This document shows positions 7,766-13,595 of a DNA stretch of 14,373 bases, piece after piece (the first letter of the stretch is position 1; every line of letters begins with the position of its first letter). The DNA comes from JBOGWA01 sp050693155. Its GTDB lineage: Bacteria > Actinomycetota > UBA4738 > CALAEC01. Location: assembly GCA_050693155.1 (NCBI GenBank), contig JBOGWA010000119.1, positions 1 to 14,373 of the forward strand. Reading direction: 5' to 3'. The notes under the pieces are model-generated. The model worked only from the letters and a program-made list of their open reading frames with translations. It was not told the DNA's origin and ran no database searches. The position numbers were made by a program, and so were the translations under genes.

Positions 7766-8880
7766 GGACGGTCCTCGATCCGCACGTAGGACTGGTTTCT
7801 CGGTCCGATGTAGTCGGACTCCGGACGGATCAACCGATTGTCGGCATACTGCTCGCGGACGTGTGCTGTCCAGCCGGCGACCCGGCTGGCGGCGAATACC
7901 GGGGTGAAGAGGTCGACGGGAATCCCGAGGTAGTAGTAGACGCTGGCCGCGTAGAAGTCGACGTTCGGGTACAGGCCCCTCTCTTCCATGACGACCTTCT
8001 CGATGCGCTCCGAGATCTCGTACCACTTGAGATCGCCGGCGCGCTGCCCGAGCTCCCGGGAGAGCCGCCGGAGATGCGTCGCGCGCGGGTCTTCGGTCTT
8101 GTAGACGCGGTGACCGAAGCCCATGATCCGTTCCTTCTGACCGAGCTTGTCCTTGATGAAGTTCTCGACGCGCTCGACCTCGTCGATCTCCTGGAGCATC
8201 TTCATCACGGCCTCGTTCGCGCCCCCGTGCAGCGGTCCCTTGAGCGCGGCGATCGCTGCGGTGATCGCGGAGTGCATGTCGGCCAGTGTGGAGGCGACGA
8301 CGCGAGCCGTGAACGTCGAGGCGTTCATCGTGTGGTCGGCGTGAAGGACCAGACAGATGTCGAATGCCCGGGCGGCCTCCTCGTCGGGCTCTTCACCGGT
8401 GATCATCGAGAGGAAGTTGGCCGCATGCGGAAGCTTTGAGTTCTGCGGAATCGGCTCCTTCCCGTTTCGCAGCTGATCGTAGGAAGCGATCATCGTGGGC
8501 AGACGAGCGATGAGGCGGATCGCCTTTCGCTCGTTTGCCTCCGCCGACTGGTCCCAACCGTCGGGGTCGTAGGCAGAGCTCGCCGACACCGCCGTGCGGA
8601 GCATCGACATCGGGGAGGTCTTTTTCGAGAGCGTCTTCATGAGCCCGGCGGTGAAGTCGTCGATCTCGCGTTCCTCGTTGAGTCGCTCGGAGAGGTCCTC
8701 AAGCTCATCGCGGGCCGGAAGTCGCTGGGAGTGGAGGAGGAAGACCGTCTCCTCGAACGTCGAGTACTGGGCGAGATCGTGGATGTCGTAGCCGACGTAG
8801 TAGAGGCGACCGAGCTTGCCGTCGATGTCGGAGGTTGCCGTCTGTGCCGCGACGACGTCCGCGAGCCCCTTCTCGGTCAG
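7762..8880 (-). CDS. gltA: citrate synthase, apparent CTG start
   Basis: Condenses oxaloacetate and acetyl-CoA to citrate, the entry step of the TCA cycle. The catalytic residues are visible in the 372-residue product: H218 in 'GPLHGGANEA', H257 in 'GFGHRVYK' and D308 in 'NVDFYAAS'; 'LHADHTMNAS' (179-188) and 'NRLIRPESDYIG' are also typical. The first ATG in frame is at 8640, but 80 codons upstream of it encode unmistakable family sequence ('SDIDGKLGRLYYVGYDI', 'LAQYSTFEETVFLL'). Between the in-frame stop near 8932 and 8640 there is no ATG, GTG or TTG. The only likely start is CTG 8880, four bases after AGGAGGAACC-type Shine-Dalgarno sequence, giving the usual length of short Gram-positive-type enzymes. 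A sequencing error at the start codon is the alternative. 2-methylcitrate synthase is a less likely function; the divergent isocitrate dehydrogenase supports the TCA role. Confidence 0.93.
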   Translation of the reverse strand: MTEKGLADVVAAQTATSDIDGKLGRLYYVGYDIHDLAQYSTFEETVFLLHSQRLPARDELEDLSERLNEEREIDDFTAGLMKTLSKKTSPMSMLRTAVSASSAYDPDGWDQSAEANERKAIRLIARLPTMIASYDQLRNGKEPIPQNSKLPHAANFLSMITGEEPDEEAARAFDICLVLHADHTMNASTFTARVVASTLADMHSAITAAIAALKGPLHGGANEAVMKMLQEIDEVERVENFIKDKLGQKERIMGFGHRVYKTEDPRATHLRRLSRELGQRAGDLKWYEISERIEKVVMEERGLYPNVDFYAASVYYYLGIPVDLFTPVFAASRVAGWTAHVREQYADNRLIRPESDYIGPRNQSYVRIEDRP

Positions 8881-8883
8881 GGT

Positions 8884-8890
8884 TCCTCCT
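8884..8890 (-). promoter_or_regulatory. strong ribosome binding site deciding the CTG start of citrate synthase
   Basis: The minus strand reads AGAGGAGGAACC immediately before CTG 8880. The purine-rich AGGAGGA core is close to a perfect Shine-Dalgarno sequence, and the three to four bases between it and the CTG make a short but workable spacer. No other start codon lies within reach, so this site is the main argument for non-ATG initiation here. Confidence 0.6.
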
Positions 8891-8893
8891 CTT

Positions 8894-8910
8894 CGGAACC
8901 TCGGGTTCCG
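8894..8910. repeat. perfect 17-base palindrome in the citrate synthase / isocitrate dehydrogenase divergent region
   Basis: CGGAACC, a TCG centre, then GGTTCCG: seven-base arms with no mismatch. It lies between the two divergent genes, at the predicted transcription start of citrate synthase and beside the predicted -35 area of the isocitrate dehydrogenase gene. It could be an operator for a dimeric regulator or a stem-loop at the 5' end of the citrate synthase message. Both readings are inference; the symmetry itself is plain in the sequence. Confidence 0.55.
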
Positions 8911-8915
8911 GGCGC

Positions 8916-8945
8916 AGTCTACCGGCCGATATCATGGCGCTCCAA
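8916..8945 (-). promoter_or_regulatory. candidate promoter for citrate synthase and the CBS protein
   Basis: On the minus strand TTGGAG (8940-8945) and TAGACT (8916-8921) are 18 bases apart. The predicted start of transcription, near 8909, falls at the edge of the palindrome at 8894-8910, leaving a leader of about 29 bases that ends in the Shine-Dalgarno sequence. On the opposite strand TATCAT (8930-8935) is a good -10 box for isocitrate dehydrogenase, but it has only a poor -35 partner (TTCCGG, 8906-8911) inside the palindrome. The two divergent promoters would then overlap. Confidence 0.35.
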
Positions 8946-8968
8946 ACGACTCGAGCGGAGGGAATTGG

Positions 8969-10057
8969 ATGGCGTACCGCGTCACGTTCATCCCCGGCGA
9001 TGGTGTAGGACCCGAGCTGTCGGAAGCGACGCGACGCGTGCTCGAGGCGACCGGCGTCGAGTTCGACTGGGACCGGCAGGAGGCCGGCGCCGACGTCATG
9101 GATCGGTACGGCACGCCCCTTCCGGACCATGTGCTCGAGTCGATTCGCTCCAACGGCGTGGCGATCAAGGGCCCGATTACGACTCCGGTGGGCACCGGCT
9201 TTCGAAGCGTCAACGTGGCCCTCCGGAAGGAGCTCGATCTCTTCTGCTGTCTTCGCCCCTGCAAGACCTATCCGGGCGTCCGGTCCCGGTACGAGAGCGT
9301 CGACGTCGTCATTTGCCGGGAGAACCACGAGGACCTCTACGCGGGCGTCGAATTCGAGCAGGGAAGCGCGGATGCGAAGCAGCTCATCGAGTTCATTGCC
9401 GACGTGGCGGGCATCAGGATTCGAGATGACTCCGGGATCTCGATCAAGCCGATCTCGGTCACGGGCACGAAACGCATCGTTCGGTTCGCCTTCGACTACG
9501 CGCGCCGCGAGGGCCGAAAGAAGGTCACGGCCGTGCACAAGGCCAACATCATGAAATTCTCCGATGGGCTCTTTCTCGCCACCGCGAGGGAGGTGGCGGA
9601 GGAGTACACCGACATCGAGTTCGAGGACCGGATCGTCGACAACCTCGCGATGCAGCTCGTTGCGCGCCCCGAGGAGTACGACGTGCTGGTCCTTCCGAAC
9701 CTCTACGGGGACATCATCTCCGACCTCTGCGCCGGACTGATCGGCGGGCTCGGGGTGGCGCCCGGCGGAAACATCGGTGACGAGGTCGCCGTGTTCGAGG
9801 CAACCCACGGAAGCGCCCCGAAGTATGCGGGCAAGAACAAAGTGAACCCGATGGCGATGATGTTCTCCGGCATGCTCATGCTGCGCCACCTGGAGGAGCG
9901 CGACGCCGCCGACCGCCTAGAACGCGCGCTCGCTGCGGTGATCGCGGAGGGGAAGGACGTCACCTACGACATGAAGCCAAACCGCGACGATCCAACGGCT
10001 GTGGGCACGTCGGAGGTCGCCGACGCGGTGATCGCCAAGCTCGAGGCTGGTTCTTGA
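8969..10057 (+). CDS. icd: isocitrate dehydrogenase, short IDH/IPMDH-family form
   Basis: Oxidatively decarboxylates isocitrate to 2-oxoglutarate in the cytoplasm. The 362-residue protein belongs to the beta-decarboxylating dehydrogenase family. The isocitrate-binding set, by comparison with the E. coli enzyme, is complete: 'RSVNVALR' (S80, N82, R86), 'CLRPCKTY' (R96), 'CRENHEDLYAG' (R117, Y124), 'HKANIMKF' (K191) and 'YGDIISD' (D248, D252). This separates it from isopropylmalate dehydrogenase. In the coenzyme loop 'HGSAPKYAGKNKVNP', K285, Y286 and V292 match NADP+ determinants and Y333 also matches, but the arginine of the E. coli enzyme is P337. NADP+ is therefore more likely but unproven. 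ATG 8969 is chosen because GGAGGG lies six to seven bases upstream and the family N-terminus follows at once; the open frame back to 8816 is antisense to citrate synthase. Confidence 0.93.
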   Translation: MAYRVTFIPGDGVGPELSEATRRVLEATGVEFDWDRQEAGADVMDRYGTPLPDHVLESIRSNGVAIKGPITTPVGTGFRSVNVALRKELDLFCCLRPCKTYPGVRSRYESVDVVICRENHEDLYAGVEFEQGSADAKQLIEFIADVAGIRIRDDSGISIKPISVTGTKRIVRFAFDYARREGRKKVTAVHKANIMKFSDGLFLATAREVAEEYTDIEFEDRIVDNLAMQLVARPEEYDVLVLPNLYGDIISDLCAGLIGGLGVAPGGNIGDEVAVFEATHGSAPKYAGKNKVNPMAMMFSGMLMLRHLEERDAADRLERALAAVIAEGKDVTYDMKPNRDDPTAVGTSEVADAVIAKLEAGS

Positions 10058-10074
10058 CGAGGGATTTTGGCGAG

Positions 10075-10104
10075 TTGATTTCGCCCCTCCCCAATGATTA
10101 GGTT
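10075..10104 (+). promoter_or_regulatory. candidate promoter before the first RTX gene
   Basis: TTGATT (10075-10080) and TAGGTT (10099-10104) are 18 bases apart in the 83-base gap after isocitrate dehydrogenase. They lie about 37 bases before the GTG start at 10141. The -10 match is weak (three of six). No terminator-like hairpin with a T-run is seen in the gap, so read-through from isocitrate dehydrogenase is also possible. Confidence 0.28.
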
Positions 10105-10134
10105 TGCCCGGCAATTCGAGCATACGGGAGGGGC
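10083..10134 (+). promoter_or_regulatory. 9-base inverted repeat that could mask the ribosome binding site of the first RTX gene
   Basis: GCCCCTCCC (10083-10091) is the exact reverse complement of GGGAGGGGC (10126-10134). The right arm is the Shine-Dalgarno sequence of the GTG start at 10141, seven bases further on. In a message that includes both arms, the 34-base loop would leave the ribosome site paired. A transcript starting near 10111 would lack the left arm and be free. The pairing is certain as sequence; a role in control is inference. Confidence 0.4.
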
Positions 10135-10140
10135 CGACAC

Positions 10141-11907
10141 GTGATCCGCGCTTTCGTCTCACGTTTCGAGTTGAGGTTTCTCGTCCTCGTCACCGCGTTC
10201 ACGCTGGTCTTCCTTTTCGTTCGCATGCCCGAGGCTTCCGCATCGACCGCTAGTTCCGCGGGCGGGGTGATCACCTACACCGCCGCCGCCGGTGAGACGA
10301 ACACGCTGGCGATCTTCATCTCCGGCGCGGTTTACATCCTCGATGACGGCCCGGGAATCACGATCACGCCCGGGGGGGGCTGCGTGGGTGGCGGCGCGCC
10401 AGGCGCGGACGTCACGTGCCCGGGCCCTGCAGTAACGACCGGGTTCTCCGTCAGCCTTGGCGATGGGAACGACAGCCTTGTCTTCGGGGCCGGGATCACC
10501 GACACGGCAACCGTCTCGGGCGCCGCCGGAAACGACTCGCTCGGCGGAGCCAACGGCGCCGATGTATTCGATGGCGGCAGCGAGAACGATTTCGTGCCCG
10601 GCTCGGCGGGGGCAGACTCAGCGCTCGGCGGGCTGGGGAATGACTCGCTCGTTGGAGGAGCCGCCTCCGACACTCTTGGCGGGGGCGACGGCGACGACAC
10701 CCTCGTCGGCGAGAGCGGCGCCGACTCGCTGGTCGGAGGAGCCGGTGACGACGCCGTGGTCCACGTCGAGGACGTGAACTACACCCTCACGAACTCGGCG
10801 CTCACGACCGGAGGGACGACGGACGCATTGTCGAGCATCGAGCGCGTGAGCCTCGAAGGCGGCGGCTCGGCGAACACGTTCAACGCGTCGGCGTTCGGTC
10901 CGAGCTCCACGACGCTCAACGGCGCGGGCGGAAACGACACCTTCACCGGCGGCCAGAGCGGAGACTCCGTCATCGGCGGTGTCGGCACCGACCGCTTCAT
11001 TCAGGCCAGCGACGCCAACCAATTGATCAGTGACACCGGCGCCACGGGCTTGGGCAGCGACGTCCTGAGCGGCGTCGAGGAGGCTGTTCTCACAGGAGGG
11101 CCCTCGAACAACATCATCGATGCGCTCGGCTTCTCTGGAGCGACCACGGTCGACGGCGGAGCCGGAAACGACGACCTGCGCGGAGGCTCGGGACCGAACT
11201 CGCTCATCGGGGGGACCGGGAGCGACTCGCTCTTCGGCTCGAGCGGCAACGACAGTCTCTTCGGCGGAGACGACAGCGACACCCTGACGGGCAGCCTCGG
11301 CGACGACTTCCTCGATGGAGGAAACGGGACCGATCAGCTCTTCGAATCGCTCGATACCAACATGACACTCTCGAACACGGCGCTCATCGGATCGACGACC
11401 GACACGCTCTCGGCGATCGAGACCGCGGTCTTGGTCGGAGGAGCGAGCGGTAACAGCTTGGATGCCTCGTCCACGAGCATGCCCGTCACCCTCGATGGCG
11501 GTGGTGGGAACGACACCCTGCGCGGCGGATCGAACAATGATCTCCTTCAGGGCGATGCCGGCGACGACTTCGGGACCGGCGGTCTCGGGAGTGACACGCT
11601 CTTTGGCGCTGGGGGGAACGACTCGCTCTCCGGTGAGTCCGGCAACGACCGCCTCGACGGCGGCAGCGAGAACGACACGCTCCGTGGTGGGAGCGAGGAC
11701 GACACCATCCAGGGGGAGTTCGGCAGCGACCGGCTCTTCGGCGGCGGCGGGAACGACCGAGAGCTCGGAGGACCGCAGAACGACACCCTCCGGGGTGGCG
11801 GTGGGAACGACACCCTTCAAGGGCAGCAAGGAGCCGATGCGATCGTCGGGGGATCCGGGGCCGACCTGTGCACCGGAGGTCGCGGCGACAACCTCCGCGG
11901 CTGCTAG
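10141..11907 (+). CDS. exported RTX / haemolysin-type calcium-binding repeat protein 1
   Basis: A 588-residue secreted or surface protein. Residues 1-35 form a Sec-type signal: basic start, hydrophobic core 'FLVLVTAFTLVFLFV', then an 'ASAS' cleavage site. A roughly 80-residue beta-rich N-terminal domain with a cysteine pair (C81, C93) follows. From about residue 126 to the end there are about 34 glycine/aspartate nonapeptides of the type GGxGNDxLx, which in RTX proteins fold as a Ca2+-binding beta-roll. Three 60-residue modules without the nonapeptide pattern interrupt them. The C-terminus ends in a second cysteine pair ('LCTGGRGDNLRGC', C577 and C588). GTG 10141 follows a GGGAGGGG ribosome site at seven bases. 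There is no enzyme domain and no glycine-rich type I secretion tail. Function unknown; adhesion, matrix or calcium binding are possibilities. Confidence 0.88.
   Translation: MIRAFVSRFELRFLVLVTAFTLVFLFVRMPEASASTASSAGGVITYTAAAGETNTLAIFISGAVYILDDGPGITITPGGGCVGGGAPGADVTCPGPAVTTGFSVSLGDGNDSLVFGAGITDTATVSGAAGNDSLGGANGADVFDGGSENDFVPGSAGADSALGGLGNDSLVGGAASDTLGGGDGDDTLVGESGADSLVGGAGDDAVVHVEDVNYTLTNSALTTGGTTDALSSIERVSLEGGGSANTFNASAFGPSSTTLNGAGGNDTFTGGQSGDSVIGGVGTDRFIQASDANQLISDTGATGLGSDVLSGVEEAVLTGGPSNNIIDALGFSGATTVDGGAGNDDLRGGSGPNSLIGGTGSDSLFGSSGNDSLFGGDDSDTLTGSLGDDFLDGGNGTDQLFESLDTNMTLSNTALIGSTTDTLSAIETAVLVGGASGNSLDASSTSMPVTLDGGGGNDTLRGGSNNDLLQGDAGDDFGTGGLGSDTLFGAGGNDSLSGESGNDRLDGGSENDTLRGGSEDDTIQGEFGSDRLFGGGGNDRELGGPQNDTLRGGGGNDTLQGQQGADAIVGGSGADLCTGGRGDNLRGC
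10768..10950 (+). repeat. inter-block module, copy 1 of 6 (RTX gene 1)
   Basis: Residues 210-270 read 'EDVNYTLTNSAL', then 'TTDALSSIERVSLEGG', 'NTFNASAFG' and 'TTLNGAGGNDTFTGG'. This defines the shared pattern: D-x-N-x-T-L-x-N, T-D-x-L-S-x-I-E, L-x-G-G, N-x-x-N-A-x-x-F, then return to GGxGND. Confidence 0.8.
11002..11184 (+). repeat. inter-block module, copy 2 of 6 (RTX gene 1)
   Basis: Residues 288-348. The first strand is divergent ('DANQLISDTG' instead of the usual TLTN), but 'GSDVLSGVEEAVLTGG', 'NNIIDALGFSGATTVDGG' and the closing AGND are well conserved. This copy follows only three nonapeptides after copy 1. Confidence 0.75.
11344..11526 (+). repeat. inter-block module, copy 3 of 6 (RTX gene 1)
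   Basis: Residues 402-462: 'ESLDTNMTLSNTALIG', 'TTDTLSAIETAVLVGG', 'GNSLDASSTSMPVTLDGG', then GGNDTLRGG. The usual 'FSG' turn is replaced by 'STSM', the only copy to lose that phenylalanine. Confidence 0.78.
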
Positions 11908-11932
11908 CGACGCAACATCTCGAGCTACAGAA

Positions 11933-11967
11933 CGTTCCGAGCGACAAACCGCTGCCGGTCCGGAACG
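11933..11967. repeat. short inverted repeat between RTX genes 1 and 2
   Basis: CGTTCCG (11933-11939) and CGGAACG (11961-11967) are exact reverse complements around a 21-base spacer. They lie 26 bases after the stop of RTX gene 1 and just before a good promoter. There is no T-run, so it is not a classical terminator; an operator half-site pair is possible. Confidence 0.3.
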
Positions 11968-11973
11968 AGACGT

Positions 11974-12002
11974 TTGACCCCTCTCAATCGTTCTTCTAGT
12001 GT
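11974..12002 (+). promoter_or_regulatory. candidate sigma70-type promoter for RTX gene 2
   Basis: TTGACC (11974-11979, five of six consensus positions) and TAGTGT (11997-12002, three of six) stand exactly 17 bases apart, about 25 bases before the ATG at 12027. This is the best-looking -35 box in the window. It implies that RTX gene 2, and probably gene 3 after a 24-base gap, can be expressed separately from gene 1. Confidence 0.45.
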
Positions 12003-12026
12003 GAGTCCGCGAACGAGAATGGGCCG

Positions 12027-13571
12027 ATGACGGTGACGATCAAGCGTTCATCTCGAGTGCTCGCCCGTCGGCTGAAGCTACGCCTCCTTGTTCTGACGAC
12101 GTCGTTCGTTCTTGTTTTCCTTTTCGTTGGGGCGCCCCCCGCTTCGGCTTCGACGGGAGACGTGGTCGGAGGGGTGCTCACGGTGACCGCAGGTGCGGGT
12201 GAGGCGAACGCGGTATCGATCTCGCTTTCCGGAGGCACGTACACGATCACCGACAGCGCAGGAATCGCTCCGGTGGGGGGTCCCTGCAGTGTGGTGAACC
12301 CGAGCACCATCACATGCCCGGCTGCCGGAGTCGTGGGCATCAGCGTCACGCTCGACAATCTGAGCGATTCGGCCGCCATCGGGGGCGGAGTAACCGTTCC
12401 CGCGTCCCTTTCTGGCGGAACCGGTTCGGACACGCTCACCGGAGGGTCAAGCAACGACGCGCTGGACGGCGGGGCCGGCAGTGACGTTCTGACGGGTGGA
12501 CTCGGAAACGACGCCCTGACGGGCGGAGGCGACCCCGATGTGGTCGTGGAATCGGGTGATGTGAACTTCACGCTGACGAATTCCAGCCTTTCGGGGCTCG
12601 GCAGCGACACCCTGACGAGCATCGTGGCCGCCAACCTGACGGGAGGTTCCTCGTCGAACAGCATCAACGCCCTGTCGTTCTCCGGACCGACGACCCTCTC
12701 GGGCCTCGACGGAAACGACACGATCTTCGGCGGCAGCGGCAGCGATTCGATCTCAGGGGGCTCAGGCTCGGATTCGATCGCCGGGGTGAGCGGAAACGAT
12801 ACGGTCGACGGCGGGAGCGGGAACGACTCCGTGTCGGGTGGGAGCGGGAACGACTCGCTGACCGGAGGGAGCGAGCTGGACCTTCTGGTGGAGGCTCTGG
12901 ACACGAGCTTCACCCTCACGAACACATCGCTTGTGGATTCGAGCACCGACACGTTGTCCGGGTTCGAGGCGGCCCAACTCACGGGAGGTTCCGGGAACAA
13001 CAGCATCAATGCGTCAGCCTTTAGCGGGGCAACCACCCTGTCAGGCCTCGACGGGAACGACACGCTGCGGAGCGGGATCGGCGAGAGCGATCTTCTTGGC
13101 GGGAACGGCAATGACTCCCTCGTAGGCGGCTCGAGCGCCGATTCCATCACCGGAGGCGCCGGCAACGACTCGATGTTCGGGAACGCCTCGCGTGACACGC
13201 TGAGGGGCGAGTCGGGAAGCGACCTCGGCGAAGGCGGGTCGGAGGGCGATCTCGTTCTCGGCGACGACGACAGCGACACCCTGAGAGGTGGCGGCGGGAG
13301 CGACACGGTGCGAGGCGGCGGCAGCGCCGACGTGCTGACCGGTTCCTCCGAAAGCGACACGTTGAAGGGTGGTGGCGGCAGCGATTCCATCAAGGCCGGG
13401 GGTGGCAGCGACAACGTCGCCGGCGGTGGCCTGCATGACACGCTGAGAGGCGGGGGCGGGAGCGATTTCCTCACCGGGGGAAGCGGAAACGATTCCGTGA
13501 TCGGCGGCGCGGGCTTCGATACGTGCAACGCCGGGCCGGGGAACGACTCGGAGCAAGGGTGTGAGGGCTAG
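12027..13571 (+). CDS. exported RTX / haemolysin-type calcium-binding repeat protein 2
   Basis: A 514-residue paralogue of the preceding gene product. The signal sequence has a strongly basic start ('KRSSRVLARRLKLR'), a core 'LLVLTTSFVLVFLFV' and a cleavage site after 'PPASAS' near residue 42. The N-terminal domain repeats the gene 1 layout with a cysteine pair (C87, C97 in 'CSVVNPSTITC'). From about residue 130 there are about 30 RTX nonapeptides and two of the 60-residue modules. The last block (about 340-500) is the longest uninterrupted run. Many of its units are degenerate (GGSADVL, GSSESDTL, GGGLHDTL), which suggests loss of calcium ligands. The C-terminus 'DTCNAGPGNDSEQGC' has the paired cysteines C500 and C512. 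The start is ATG 12027, 25 bases after a good promoter. No catalytic domain is present; the function is not known. Confidence 0.88.
   Translation: MTVTIKRSSRVLARRLKLRLLVLTTSFVLVFLFVGAPPASASTGDVVGGVLTVTAGAGEANAVSISLSGGTYTITDSAGIAPVGGPCSVVNPSTITCPAAGVVGISVTLDNLSDSAAIGGGVTVPASLSGGTGSDTLTGGSSNDALDGGAGSDVLTGGLGNDALTGGGDPDVVVESGDVNFTLTNSSLSGLGSDTLTSIVAANLTGGSSSNSINALSFSGPTTLSGLDGNDTIFGGSGSDSISGGSGSDSIAGVSGNDTVDGGSGNDSVSGGSGNDSLTGGSELDLLVEALDTSFTLTNTSLVDSSTDTLSGFEAAQLTGGSGNNSINASAFSGATTLSGLDGNDTLRSGIGESDLLGGNGNDSLVGGSSADSITGGAGNDSMFGNASRDTLRGESGSDLGEGGSEGDLVLGDDDSDTLRGGGGSDTVRGGGSADVLTGSSESDTLKGGGGSDSIKAGGGSDNVAGGGLHDTLRGGGGSDFLTGGSGNDSVIGGAGFDTCNAGPGNDSEQGCEG
12549..12734 (+). repeat. inter-block module, copy 4 of 6 (RTX gene 2)
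   Basis: Residues 175-236: 'ESGDVNFTLTNSSLSG', 'GSDTLTSIVAANLTGG', 'NSINALSFSGPTTLSG', 'LDGNDTIFGG'. The glutamate of the I-E pair is changed to valine in this copy. Confidence 0.8.
12891..13070 (+). repeat. inter-block module, copy 5 of 6 (RTX gene 2)
   Basis: Residues 289-348: 'EALDTSFTLTNTSLVD', 'STDTLSGFEAAQLTGG', 'NNSINASAFSGATTLSG', 'LDGNDTLRSG'. Its second half is nearly the same as copy 4 at the protein level (SINA..FSG.TTLSGLDGNDT), so these two probably arose by duplication within the gene. Confidence 0.8.
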
Positions 13572-13595
13572 GGGAGCCCCAACGGTCACCTCCGC

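Larger units (their letters stand above)
10516..11904 (+). repeat. 27-base-period RTX repeat blocks of gene 1
   Basis: Four blocks of nonapeptide codons (about residues 126-207, 261-287, 340-401 and 453-588) are separated by three copies of the 60-residue module. The commonest unit reads GGxGNDSLx or GGxxSDTLx. Aspartate or asparagine at position 6 is often kept, but several units carry A, G or P at ligand positions, so not every turn should bind calcium. Confidence 0.85.
12414..13568 (+). repeat. 27-base-period RTX repeat blocks of gene 2
   Basis: Three blocks of nonapeptides (about residues 130-174, 225-288 and 340-500), separated by two modules. Serine replaces asparagine before the aspartate (GSD instead of GND) much more often than in gene 1. 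The middle block contains near-identical successive units (GGSGSDSI twice, GGSGND three times), a sign of recent duplication or slippage. Confidence 0.83.

Noticed and set aside
8705..9889. 394-codon minus-strand frame opposite isocitrate dehydrogenase
   Set aside because: The plus strand encodes a complete enzyme with all active-site motifs; the minus product is histidine/arginine/aspartate-rich without known motifs and crosses the divergent promoter region.
10618..11829. 403-codon minus-strand frame opposite RTX gene 1
   Set aside because: Same cause; valine/alanine/arginine-rich low-complexity product mirroring the 27-base repeats.
11996..13528. 510-codon open frame on the minus strand opposite RTX gene 2
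   Set aside because: It is the antisense shadow of GGxGxDxL repeats: the product is an endless SLPPPP/ESFPLPP repeat with no family likeness, explained by repeated codons on the plus strand.
10516..13568. CRISPR-like periodic repeats
   Set aside because: The 27-base period is in frame with nonapeptide codons and has no constant repeat plus unique spacer structure.
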